Positions 47,161 to 57,086 of a DNA stretch of 64,000 nt are shown in pieces. Position 1 is the stretch's first letter, and each line of letters begins with the position of its first letter. The stretch comes from Artemisia argyi (lineage: Eukaryota > Streptophyta > Magnoliopsida > Asterales > Asteraceae): positions 91,075,055-91,139,054 of the forward strand of contig CM060691.1 in assembly GCA_030686995.1 (NCBI GenBank). Reading direction: 5' to 3'. A program made the position numbers and the translations under genes. The notes beneath the pieces are model-generated. The model saw nothing but the letters and a program-made list of their open reading frames with translations, had not been told where the DNA came from and ran no database searches.

Positions 47161-47477
47161 GTTATAAAGGTTTCTCCACCAGGAAAGGAGCTTGTTGATT
47201 AGTGCTTATAACTCTCGAGCTGGAAACTCAGGGCGTGGATGTAGGGCAAGGAAAAAGAGTCCTTGTAGCCGAACCACGATAAACAATCGTGTTGTGGTTT
47301 GATCGTTTCTTTCTTTGTCTTTGCTTATTATATATTGTCTTTAGTTAGAATTGTTAAAGCTTTTCAAAGAATTAAACAAGTAAAGTTGTGCTTATATCTT
47401 TAAACAAACGTAAAGTTTTAAAAGATAATCAAGTTAAAAAACGGTAAACTATTCAATCCCCCTTCTAGTTTTCCACA

Positions 47478-47692
47478 TATAGGTTTTGATATTCTTTATT
47501 TTATAGTAGGTGCAACTTAATTAGTGAATTTTTAGTGGGATTTCAGGTTCAAGCTTTTCAGCTCTTAACATTGATAATATATCTTTCTGACAGCTTCTCA
47601 TTGTTTTTATAGTTACTGACCAACAAAAGGGGCATTGCTATGAGGAATATTGATGCTGATGAAGTAATGATCGTAAAATAAGTTAGTTCAAC

Positions 47693-47739
<47 letters not shown>

Positions 47740-49472
47740 TCATTTTCCATTTCTAAAAAGGCGATTAATCCAAGGAACATATTATTACAAAAAGAATTTA
47801 AACTTTTAACTTGAAGATATGAAAGAAACTGGTTTAATAAAAAAAAGGCAATTTGGTCGACTTTCAACCTTTTTGACATGTTTTCCTATCAGCTAAAAAT
47901 TTTTAAAAAACTCATTCAGCCTTTTCACGGTGTTGATAATCAAGCACATAAGGATTATTGACATGCAACAAATGTAGAGAGCATTGACATGCAGCTACTG
48001 TATGATATCCTAAAGTGCTATTAAGAAGTACAAACAAATAAAATAATTTTACATGTTTTGACCCGTTTGACAGTTTTTTACAGTGGCTTATGTGTATGTG
48101 TTGCACTAAAAAGATTTTGCTATTCTTTCGGCCACTCTTTAGCATTCTTAAGATCCCATGGGAATGTCAAAGTGCAACAATAAAATACGCTCTGTCACAT
48201 GTGCAATATCAGACACAATCAGCGGTCCACTTAAAACAAGTTGTGTTACATTACATTTTCATAAGGGTTATAGTATAAAGCCATTTTTTGTTCTTCAGTG
48301 ACCTGTTAACTACTATGTTTCGATTGGTTATTTGTATATGAAACCTCCTGAATGGATTATCAAAACAACACATTAAAACATTATCATACATTATTTTATT
48401 TTATTTTGATAATTATAGTTTTTAAATTTTATAATAAGATTGAGGATTATAGTCCTTATGATTGTCTGATTGTAGCGCTAATGTTTACGATATTGCTGCA
48501 CCTTAGAAGACATGGTCTAGGACTTGGTGGTTAACTTCATACTATTATTGACAACGAAGGTTGGAAGTTTGTGAGAAAATCTATGAAAAAGAGAACATAC
48601 CTACGAAAATTATAGTCTCTTAATGTTTAAAATTTTAATGTTTTTAGTGTTTATATTTTGCCGACACCCTGTTTTCATGTATAATATCCAAACTTTGTTG
48701 CGTGTACTATTTTATATGGGTGTTCGGACATGTGTTGTTGCAAGTAATATGATATGGGTCTTTGGATAAGTGTTTTCTAAGTATTTATCTTTAGACATGG
48801 TTTTTACTTTGTAGTATTGGTGTTTAGTATACTTTTTTCATTACTTGGATTATCCAACATATATTTCATATATGTGAAAGAAATTACACTTTGGGTCCCA
48901 AATCACATAGTTCTTTTTTGTGGGTTTCGGAGTCATTTTTGTATCCTTTTTGCCTTCTTATCCCGTGCCCCTAGGGCAAAAGATAGAAAAATCTTACTGT
49001 ATTTACTAAGCATACACACAAGTTTTATCATGAAAACACATATTTTAACAACAAATTTATACGGGGTAATACGTTTAAGTGTTTAACTATATTTTTTAGT
49101 AGTTTAATTTGACAAAACAAAATATTATTTCTAAACATTAAATGTTATAACTATAAACACTTTTTCAATAACCTTTTTTTCAAAGGCTATTTACTTAAAT
49201 AAATATTAAACTTTTAGCTTCATCAAAGGATATTAACTTAAGTAAATATTAAACTATATTAATACATGATGAAAATTTTATGAAACACTCCGTAATTTAA
49301 ATTAAAAAAAACATTTATGTACTCACAGGTACAAAATTTCTTAAAATACACACGAGTCTCGGTGCTATTTTTTTTCTTCATAACTTTAAGCTAACTCACA
49401 AAACAAAAAACATCTCAAAGCAAAAAATAAACAAATAACCCCAAACAAAAGATAAACCCATTACTAATCAAA
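47478..49472. other. AT-rich region without a recognised gene
   Basis: Contains a 44-base T run (47695-47738). One stretch (47613-47681) after a TTTTTATAG acceptor-like site reads 22 codons to a stop and could be a captured terminal exon, though the match is to splice signals only. The rest shows no coding or repeat pattern I can support. The stretch may be the body of the Helitron ending at 49830. Confidence 0.4.
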
Positions 49473-49811
49473 CTAGCAATCCACCCAACGACTCCAATTT
49501 GACATTTTCTTGCGGCACCTATTCGAAATCTAGAGTTGGGACAAAATCAGCACCTTAGCAAAAATATCTTCATGACGGAGAGAGGATCTTTCTGTCGGGT
49601 CTGGGTGCAAAATACGATTCGCCCAGATTACCCAAAAAGCCACTAGAGAGACTCTATAGAACACCTTGCCAGCAATCGGGAAAAATTGAGATGAACGAGC
49701 AGATTCTAGCAAATCTTGAACATAAGTAAAAGACGTTAATTTGTTTGTACAAAAACTATTTTTTAATTGATAAAATACATTATTAAAAAGTTTAGAAAAA
49801 ACCCCGTGCAT
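49473..49811 (-). pseudogene. LINE (non-LTR retrotransposon) C-terminal relic
   Basis: Minus strand. The block FYRVSLVAFWVIWANRIL is followed by ILSQL, a TAG where Trp is usual, then ISNRCRKKMSNWSRWVDC and a stop. The WxxW..W pattern with 'SNR' resembles the zf-RVT-like C-terminal end of plant LINE reverse transcriptases. Only about 110 codons remain, next to a Helitron end, so it may be a captured fragment. Confidence 0.5.
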
Positions 49812-49830
49812 GCACGGGCATTATAACTAG
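49803..49830 (+). mobile_element. Helitron 3' terminus
   Basis: Perfect GC-rich palindrome CCCGTGCATGCACGGG (49803-49818), 8 bases, then CTAG (49827-49830) followed by T. This is the canonical Helitron end: hairpin, short AT spacer, CTRR, insertion before T. The 5' TC end was not found with confidence; TCATACTATTATT near 48537 is a weak candidate. Confidence 0.7.
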
Positions 49831-49851
49831 TTGTAATTGATGAAATCTGTC

Positions 49852-49895
49852 ATTGTGTTTGGTTGACTCGCAACGTAATGTAATTCGGAAAAATA
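49852..49895 (+). mobile_element. MITE-like element, left end (other part 58340-58582)
   Basis: GTGTTTGGTTGACTCGC followed by GTAATGTAATTCGG mirrors, in inverse orientation, the right end GAATTCCAGCGAACCAAACG near 58555. The AAT microsatellite and Sire-2 lie in between. Confidence 0.4.
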
Positions 49896-49925
49896 TTAAT
49901 AATAATAATAATAATAATAATAATG

Positions 49926-49970
<45 letters not shown>

Positions 49971-50089
49971 TTAAATAAATAAATAAATAAACAATAAAAT
50001 AATAGTAATAATAATAATAACAAAGTAATAAGAATATTATTTATTAAATAATAATAATAATAAATAATAATAATAATAATAATATAACA

Positions 50090-50128
<39 letters not shown>

Positions 50129-50274
50129 TAGTAATAAGAATATTACTTAATAATTATAATATTATTTATTAAATAATAATATAATAATAATAATTTAATA
50201 ATAATAATAATAATAAATAATTAATATTTTTAATATAGTAATAATAATAATAATTAATAATTAATAATTTTAAT

Positions 50275-50305
<31 letters not shown>

Positions 50306-50395
50306 TGATAATATATAAATATTTATAATAATAAAAATAATGATAATGATAATAAATAATTATTATTATAATTTTTTTAAAAAAATAATAACAAC
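49896..50395. repeat. Long imperfect AAT/ATA microsatellite
   Basis: About 500 bases of (AAT)n with interruptions. It is the immediate left flank of Sire-2. Confidence 0.9.
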
Positions 50396-50415
50396 GAAAG
50401 ATAAATAATGGTATT

Positions 50416-51791
50416 TGTGAAAAACTAGAAGGGGGGATTGAATAGTTTTACGTCAATTTTTTTGTTTCAAAACTTTGTTTTCAAAATCTTCAATACAAGA
50501 TTTATTGTAAAAATCTACTTAATCTAAATGATCAATTTTACTAGTATATGTGTATGTATATATTGTATCTTTTTAGGTTATTTATAAAAACTTTATTTTG
50601 TGAATGAACCTTTTGTTTGAACTTTGTGTGAAATCAATTTTAGCACAATATCACAAGCAACAACTAGATGCAAATATATATGAGTATAAAAACAATAAAG
50701 ATGTAAATAGGATAATGAACAAGAGATGGAAATATTAAACCAAGACACGGCGGATTTATAGTGGTTCGGCTACAAGGTCTCCTTCCTTGCCCTACTCCAC
50801 TCCTCGAGTCTCATACTCGAGAGTTTTCTTCACTAACACAACGAGCTCCCTTTTGGCGGAGAAACCTTAAACAACTTTTGCTTACACCGATTAACGACAC
50901 TAAGCTAAATGTTGAGTTCTAATAGTAGCTAGAACCAATCTCACACCACAACACACCTTCTTCACAACTTATACACAACACTACTACTACACCTTCACTA
51001 CTTCCTCTTCACAACAAAACTATTTCTTCACTACTTCTATTCACAACTACTAACCCACATAGATCTATCAATTACACACCTTCTACAACTTTACAAATAA
51101 TTTACACAACACCTAACAATATACACAACACTTCAATACTTCTAACAAGATGTTGGAGAAGTATTCTTCTCTCGCACTTTGAATGAGGATGGATTGTTTC
51201 ACTTGAAAACAAGAACTAATATGTTTATGATCAAAGGTTTTAGGAAGATAATTTGAGAGAATTAGAACAGAGAGTTTTAGTGCAAAAGGTGAGGAAAAAT
51301 TTCAGATTTGAACCAGTATTTATAGGCAAAGAAATCTGACACAGGAGCGTATGCCGGCCCCCTTAATTGTGTGTCGGCCCCCTTAAAATTAAGGGGGCCG
51401 CCCATTGAAACGGCCAGATTTTTTGTCTTTTATGGGAAAAGTTTATTTGGTGAAAATTTAACTGAATTTGGTTAAAATTTTGAATTCATTTAATTATTAT
51501 GAAATAAACATTTTCTTTTAGTTACCAAAAATACTTTTCTTAAATATATAAAATGTTTATACCATTTTATATAATTTGTAATTAATAAATAAACATTTCT
51601 TTGATCATAAAATATATTAGGCACTTGTTTATTCATACCTTAAGTGAATTAGTTGGATATAATGTTATTTTGTCACTAAATACTTATTTAAGTAATGATT
51701 TTACGTTTAACGATTTTATATTTTGTGATCGTCAAAACATAGGGATATCGAAAAATATTAATAACGTTTTTACGCATTATTTATATCAACA
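50416..51791 (-). repeat. Sire-2 3' LTR (1376 bp)
   Basis: Element-sense start TGTTGATATAAATAATGCG, end TTTTTCACA. TATA box TATAAATAC (+ strand 51317-51325), palindromic module 51353-51415. Contains the 'cttgtagccgaaccac' block that the 5' LTR has lost. Confidence 0.88.
51353..51415 (-). promoter_or_regulatory. Sire-2 LTR palindromic module (3' LTR)
   Basis: Two units of GCCGGCCCCCTTAA facing TTAAGGGGGCCGCCC and CGGCC. Lies about 30 bases upstream of the LTR TATA box in element sense. Confidence 0.7.
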
Positions 51792-51957
51792 ATCTCCCCC
51801 TTTTTGATGATTACATAATCTAAACTTATTAAATAAAAAATTATTATATATGCAAGTATTTAGTGAGTTTATATCACTTCTCCCCCTTTTTGTGAACATC
51901 AAAAAGGTTATCCCGAAGTCGGATGAGCTCCCCCTTGATGTGTACTCCCCCTCGTTT
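51792..51957 (-). other. Sire-2 cluster of four polypurine tracts
   Basis: In element sense: GAGGGGGAGT, AAGGGGGAGC, AAAAGGGGGAGAAG and finally AAAAAGGGGGAGAT, which abuts the LTR. Repeated PPTs are described for Sireviruses (family knowledge). Confidence 0.75.
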
Positions 51958-52011
51958 TAAGGTTACAAGACAAGTCGAGATATGGAATGCTTGCAAAAAT
52001 ATTTAGAACAT

Positions 52012-52014
<3 letters not shown>

Positions 52015-52105
<91 letters not shown>
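52015..52105. repeat. (TA)n microsatellite
   Basis: About 45 TA units inside the Sire-2 3' internal region. Apparent Ile/Tyr-repeat ORFs here are artefacts of it. Confidence 0.95.
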
Positions 52106-52107
<2 letters not shown>

Positions 52108-52314
52108 CATGGAAGAAAATACTTCATTAAATAGATGAAAATACAAGCATAAATGAAAATACAAGCAGCATGCATCCAAGATGCATGAATAATACAACTA
52201 ATAAATAAAAGTCTTAAGGGCTCACAATCAACCAAAACTCTAATAGAAATGTTTTTCCTAGAGCTTATCATCAAAATGGTTTAAACAAATTTATTTTCCA
52301 ATCATGAGCCATGC

Positions 52315-52921
52315 TTAGTTTGGGAGGAGCAATGTTGTAGGTGGAGATGATGGAGTTGATGGAGGTGTTTTTGATGAAGGTGGAGGTGTGGTTGATGTTG
52401 GTGGTGGAGGAGTGGATGTTGTTGGTTGAGGTTGAGGAAACAAGCTTTCAATGTATGAAAACATGTAATGTATTTCATCTCTTAAGCCAAAGATGATGGT
52501 ACGGTTATGGATGCAACAAAGGCAAGTGTCACCATGGGCTTCAAGTAAGCTCTATGGGATGGGGTTGTAGTTTGGTTGGTTGAGTGGTGATGGTGAAAAA
52601 TGTGCATCAAGAGGTGTGATGGGTGATAGTGAAAGAGTGATGTCTAAGAATGCATTTTCAATAGGTGGTGGTGGTGGTACTCTTGGTGGAGGTGATAGGT
52701 GAGTGTTGATGTAGTCATTGATGGATGATGATGATGATGGTATGGAAGAAGTGGAGGTTCCATGTGTTGATGGTGTTTTGGATGGTGCATTTGAAGCAAT
52801 AGGAGATGAACATTGAGGTGGTGGTGATGATAGTGAGATCAATAAAGAGTTGTTTTGGTGGAATGATAACAAGTTTTTGTTTCTTGGCATTGTTGGAGGT
52901 GGTGGTTTTTGGTGATGACAT
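52315..52921 (-). pseudogene. Sire-2 accessory ORF-b (Pro/Ser/Thr-rich, Cys motif)
   Basis: Start ATG at 52921 (MSSPKTTTSNNAKKQKL), about 55 bases after a TATA box. A frameshift near 52800-52850 moves the body to the next frame (Pro/Ser-rich, with PPPRVPPPPP). A TAG at 52552-52554 interrupts, and the same frame continues with HGDTCLCCIHNRTIIFGL, RDEIHYMFSYIESLF, a Pro/Thr-rich tail and TAA. About 200 codons originally. The order (basic start, low-complexity Pro/Ser/Thr body, Cys cluster, amphipathic helix) parallels Sire-1 ORF2, though the Cys spacing is degraded. Function unknown; nucleic-acid binding is a guess. Confidence 0.55.
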
Positions 52922-52976
52922 GCTGAATTGGTTGAGGTTGATGATGATAATGGAGTGTGGATGAAAGGTGTAAAGG

Positions 52977-52985
52977 GTTATATAG
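52977..52985 (-). promoter_or_regulatory. TATA box of Sire-2 ORF-b
   Basis: The minus strand reads GCTATATAACCC about 55 bases before the ATG. Confidence 0.5.
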
Positions 52986-53125
52986 CATGAAATCATGTTT
53001 AGAAGTGGAATTAATTTGAAATTACATTGTTAGATTCCAAAATCAGTTTAGGTTTTAAGGGAAATGGTAGCTGGGACTAGAAAAAGGAGTCACAAGTTGC
53101 AAAAGAAAACAGTGTAAAAACTGTT

Positions 53126-53201
53126 CCAGGTGGCCGGTCCCCTTAATTCATGGCCGGCCCCCTTAAAATTAAAGGGGCCGCCCGTGTTAATTATGGGGGC
53201 C
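53126..53201 (-). promoter_or_regulatory. Palindromic module upstream of Sire-2 ORF-b
   Basis: GGCCGGTCCCCTTAATT and GGCCGGCCCCCTTAA face TTAAAGGGGCCGCCC and TATGGGGGCCGCCC: the same two-plus-two arrangement as the LTR module, about 140 bases upstream of TATA. Flanks outside the module do not resemble the LTR. Confidence 0.65.
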
Positions 53202-53612
53202 GCCCATCTGGTAGATTTCCAGATGACCAAATTTGAAATTGTTTCTAAAAATGGTTTATTTTGGTTTTGTATTTGCAGCAAGCTCTATTGGAACATTTTA
53301 TTTTAGTTTTGATCTATTAGAGAAGCATATATATAATCATAAAACTATCCATGCAAACATAGATTAAAAAACAAGAAGAAAAGCATGCATAAACACCAAA
53401 CAAACAATATTAATAGAACCTAAGTTACATTTATTGATTATTGAAGTAGATTATGTTAGAAACATAATCATTAGTACAAAGTTAAACATATATTCTTTTC
53501 TAGCAAACTACATTAGATATAACTAAGTTGTCGACTTGAGGTCTCTTGAACTTGCATGGGGTACAAAGGTTTGTGGTGAAAGTATTAGAGGATGGAAACA
53601 TGGTGATTGGAT
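53202..53612. other. Spacer between Sire-2 accessory units
   Basis: AT-rich non-coding stretch, presumably the 3' end of ORF-a transcripts. Nothing else seen. Confidence 0.5.
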
Positions 53613-54259
53613 TTAGTGGTATGATGGTGATGGATGTGGAGCGGAAGGAGTGGATCTAGGTATGTTATACCTAACTAATGGAGGTATTGGATGTGGACGA
53701 GTGAGGAGATATTCGATCCACGAAATATCTTCACTTAGGTCAAGGATTTGTTTTTGGAGAAAGTAGCAACAAGGACGATAGTGGGTGTGGTTGATGACTT
53801 GATCCAAGTTAAGGGAGTGAGGTAGGCAATTTGAGTAAGGAGAGGATGGAGTTTTGTGCAAGTTGCGTTGTGCAAGATGCATAGCATTAAGATCACTAAG
53901 ATCACAGATTTGGTTGATTTCTTCACGGAACTTTTGCCTTTCCGTGGTAATGTGGAGTGAATCATTTGGTGGAGGTGGATAATAGGTGTTGTGTAGTTGG
54001 GATTGTAATTTAATGATTGACCAAAGTGATATGGATCGTTGTAGTTGGATGGAAATGAGGATGTATGATTTGGGATGAAGTGGGATGATTGGCCATTGTG
54101 GTAAGGTTTGTAGAGTGGTTCAAAGGAGTGTCCTTGAGATTTAGGAGTGTAGTTGGGAAAGTAGGTGTTTGGAGGTGTTGATTGATTACCAAATCCACTT
54201 GTTGTGACGGATTTGTTTTGAGAGCTTTGTTTCTTTCTCCATGTGGGTTTTTCAGTCAT
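53613..54259 (-). pseudogene. Sire-2 accessory ORF-a (Asn/Ser/Pro/Tyr-rich)
   Basis: ATG at 54259 (MTEKPTWRKKQSSQNK) lies about 88 bases after a TATA box. An upstream in-frame ATG at 54325 would leave almost no leader. The first half is Asn/Ser/Tyr/Pro-rich with repeated HF..NP/NY motifs. A frameshift near 53940 moves the rest to another frame (REEINQICDLSDLN, then CCYFLQKQILDLSEDISWIEYLL). This last block aligns by eye with the C-terminal helix of Sire-1 ORF2 (IRELSEEMRFILNHIL). About 215 codons. No known domain recognised. Confidence 0.5.
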
Positions 54260-54344
54260 CCTTGCTAGCTTGGAGGATTTTGATTTTGGTTTATTGGGAG
54301 AGGTCGTGATGGAATGGTTGAGCAAGGATAAGTTATGAGGAGAG

Positions 54345-54354
54345 GTATTTATAG
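54345..54354 (-). promoter_or_regulatory. TATA box of Sire-2 ORF-a
   Basis: The minus strand reads CACTATAAATACC, close to the LTR TATA of Sire-2 and about 85 bases before the chosen ATG. Confidence 0.55.
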
Positions 54355-54500
54355 TGTGATGAATATGTGTTTATGGAAGGATAAATAAGTGGAAGGTTTA
54401 CTAGACAAAAGATGTTTGTGAATTTAGGGAAGTGAGGAATCAAAATAGGGTGAAATGAGCTAAAAAGTGAAAAGCAAACAGGGAACCTCGTCCATCATGT

Positions 54501-54575
54501 GGCCGGCCCCTTTAATTAATGGTCGGTCCCCTTAAAATTAAAGGGGCCGCCCTTGATAATTATGGGGGCCGCCCA
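54501..54575 (-). promoter_or_regulatory. Palindromic module upstream of Sire-2 ORF-a
   Basis: GGCCGGCCCCTTTAATT and GGTCGGTCCCCTTAA face TTAAAGGGGCCGCCC and TATGGGGGCCGCCC. Outer GGGAACC (54481) and GGTTCCC (54581) extend the palindrome. TATA lies about 150 bases downstream. Confidence 0.65.
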
Positions 54576-54589
54576 GAGCCTGGTTCCCA

Positions 54590-55566
54590 GATTGCTAGAA
54601 ATGGTTTTTGACAGAAATTCTTCTAGAAAGAACTTTGTTTGGAGGTTTGATTTTGGGCAAGTTTATCTCTTTAGGAAACTTAATCAAGTATTATCTTAAT
54701 GAAGTATGCAATAGAAGTATGCATGTAGGCAACTAAGCATATAATATATTTTCATGCAAAGGAAATCATGTAAGGGGACAATTAAGCAAGTTATATATCC
54801 TAAGGTAACTATCTTAATAAAAAGAGGCCAAGGCAATTAGTGAGTGGGAAGCTAGTGATGGAACAAATGTGACAAAATGACTTATGTTTTAGCAAGAATT
54901 TGTGTCAAAATTCAACATATGTGAAGATGCCATTGCTTCAACTTCTAATGAAAAAAAAATCTTAAGAAGCAATCCAAAATCTCCCTGATTTTATTTGTTA
55001 AACCCACGTTTGTCAAAAATACACATTTGATTATATAATATGACAATTACATGTGTAGTATCAAGCACAAATAATGAGAAAACGTTTTTAGCATTATTCA
55101 ACAATGTGTTTAAGAAAAGTTTTTGAAAAGTAGTGTATAATCAAAGAGAAATTTCATTAAGAGGATTTGTAGTAAAGGGGTTTTAATGTTAATAAGGCAT
55201 TTTAATCTTATGGAAAGTATTTAGTTATGAAAATTCTAAACTTGATTTGAAAGAGCCAAAATGATATTGAAGAAATTGAAGTGAAATACTTAATGATGAT
55301 TATGACCAAAATTTGATGAAATGTGTTATGAATGACTTACAATATTTGTGGTTAAAAATGTGAATAGTTTAGATAGATTGAGTTTTAAAAAGAATCATGC
55401 AATGTAAAGTTCTCAATCTTCAATTTTTGTGTGAAGTGAATACCTAGACTCAAGAATGAGGAAGATAAAATAAAGGAATTTTATGCAACAATTTATTTAT
55501 GAAAAATCAATAGAATTTTGTCAATTTGCTTCATCATTCCTAATCCTAAAACTCTATTAATTAAGT
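54590..55566. other. Sire-2 internal non-coding stretch
   Basis: AT-rich. It lies between the end of pol and the ORF-a promoter. No coding pattern seen. Confidence 0.45.
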
Positions 55567-55700
55567 CGTACATGCTAAAAGGGTTTAGTGAATATATCCG
55601 CAGTATAAATAATACAATAAACAAAATTATCACACGAACATGCAATTAACACTCTTGAAAATTTACGTTGTAATAAAAGAGAGAGCGTACCTTGCGTCTT
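55567..55700 (-). pseudogene. Sire-2 pol end (RNase H C-terminus remnant)
   Basis: The minus frame ends ADIFTKPF followed by a stop, the standard last block of Ty1/copia RNase H. Upstream residues are too decayed to align with confidence. It marks the 3' limit of pol, so integrase and RT between here and the gag remnant were deleted. Confidence 0.5.
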
Positions 55701-56123
55701 AAAGTGAATTAATTCAATAAGACATATGAGAGAGTGAAAAGAGGAAGCAATGAGTACCAAGAAGATCGTAGAGAGAAGGCAATGTAATAGAGAACCCGTA
55801 ACGAGATAACATCAAAGTATTGCAAGCAAGTTCTTGAAGCATAAACAGGTGAAGATTCAAATGCATGTCTCAATAGATCGTCAAGCTTCACATATATGCA
55901 AGTGTGCCAATCCACATGATTAAGATACCTAACATGTAAAACAACTTGGTACATAAAGTCTTATGGGTCCTAGATGGTTAGTCACAACATCCATTGCATT
56001 TAAAATGCATATGGTATAGATGTTCTTAACAAGTACAAGAATTTCTTATCAATATGTTTCCATACAATGATAATGTCCTTCTTGTCTCAAGAGATAAACA
56101 ATTGTTATAATTTGAGTAATTTT
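55701..56123. other. Sire-2 decayed region between gag and pol end
   Basis: Possible scrambled pol remains. No motif I can assign. Confidence 0.4.
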
Positions 56124-57045
56124 CTAAATTTCTCCACTAGGTTTTACAAACTCTATTTGCTTTGATTTATTTGTCAACGTATCATTAGCATTAAATCCTA
56201 ATCCGGTTTTGTCACCAAAAGCCTTTTGAGTATTAAGTAAGTATATTAATGATTTGGAGCTATTTTCAAATTTAGCAAGTATTTTTCCTTTTTCAAAATT
56301 TTCTTCGGTAGATGTTGAAGATTCATTTTTAAACGTGATATTTGAGTTTATGTTGCAAAAACTTTTGAAGTTATTTTCTAATTTTAAAAATTCTAATATG
56401 AATTGATCATAGCAAAAGTGTTTGGTTCCGGATTGTACCTCATTTGGGGCTTTATATGCTTCACAATCTTCACATGCTATATACCGATCCTCTTCATCTT
56501 CCATGTCACTCCAAGTTTCATTTATAATCTTTCTTCGGATTTGGCTCATGTAATTTTCGTCATTAATACCTTCAATGACCATGTTTGAACTAGTAGCACT
56601 TGTATTTACATCAACTAAATGTTTGTTTATTAAATTTTCTAGAACAATTAATTCTTGTCCAACATTAAGTTTATCATCTTTGGCTCGACATTTCCATTGG
56701 TGAAAGTTTAAAAAACATTTTCAAATATCATTTGCCGTTTTACAAAAGAATACCCTTTTCATATTCAATTCCAGGTAGGGTTTTATAAATCATTAGTTTG
56801 GCTTTGGAATTTTTATCAATCTTTGTTTGATAGTAATTGTATTGTTTTTCAAAATCCGTTTTTGTTTGAATTTCACCAATTGAAATGATGTGCCAAAGAT
56901 CTTGATCTATTGATTTCACATAATTTTCAAATTTATTTTTCCATTCACTAAAATTCTCATTTTCAAAATATGGTGGTTTAAATGTCATTTTTCCTTCTAA
57001 ATATTTTTTCGATTCCATAGATCGATTACAAGTTTTAAAATACAA
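56124..57045 (-). pseudogene. Sire-2 gag remnant
   Basis: Begins 28 bases inside the PBS. The N-terminal block KPPYFENENFSEWKNKFENYV..IDQDLW is the start of the Ty1/copia gag (UBN2/DUF4219 type). The frame breaks near 56740 and has a stop where Trp is expected (TANDI-stop). It resumes at 56582-56124 with an acidic stretch (WSDMEDEEDRY) and a Lys/Asn-rich end. Large parts of the capsid domain are missing. Confidence 0.7.
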
Positions 57046-57072
57046 TTTATTTTAAAAATCTTGTTTAACGTA

Positions 57073-57084
57073 GCTCTGATGCCA
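57073..57084 (-). other. Sire-2 primer binding site (initiator tRNA-Met type)
   Basis: The minus strand reads TGGCATCAGAGC two bases inside the LTR, one mismatch from the standard plant copia PBS TGGTATCAGAGC. Confidence 0.85.
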
Positions 57085-57086
57085 AT

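Larger units (their letters stand above)
1..47477 (+). mobile_element. Sire-1: Sirevirus-like Ty1/copia LTR element, 5' LTR outside window, carrying nested insertions
   Basis: Order on the + strand: decayed integrase/RT/RNase H (1-1895), accessory ORF1 (2759-3811), accessory ORF2 (4773-4893, 33735-34607, then 34944-35185 or its duplicate 44863-45104), polypurine tract (about 45534-45547) and 3' LTR (45548-47477). The LTR starts TGAGTATTGC and ends in the CCCCCTTCTAGTTTT..CA style shared with Sire-2. Its lower part reads 'cttgtagccgaaccacg', a phrase I associate with Sirevirus (SIRE/Maximus) LTRs. Nested inside are Ath-1 (itself holding Ath-2), Cop-1 and a hAT MITE. The 5' LTR, gag and most of integrase would lie left of position 1. 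All coding parts are damaged, so the element is dead. The 5 bases after the LTR are TATAG (47478-47482); the matching TSD cannot be checked here. Confidence 0.8.
45548..47477 (+). repeat. Sire-1 3' LTR (about 1.6 kb plus a hAT MITE)
   Basis: Starts TGAGTATTGCATT and ends TTCTAGTTTTCCACA. In order: AT-rich U3, palindromic module (46244-46304), TATA box (46323-46329), the MITE (46532-46842), three tandem units (46949-47160), the 'cttgtagccgaaccacg' block near 47260 and the pyrimidine-rich end. Confidence 0.8.

Noticed and set aside
51963..52274. ORFs with Tyr-Ile repeats
   Set aside because: Produced by the (TA)n microsatellite.
52315..54259. Proline-rich cell-wall protein (extensin) genes
   Set aside because: No signal peptide and no SPPPP repeats with Tyr cross-link motifs; both lie between Sirevirus pol end and PPT.
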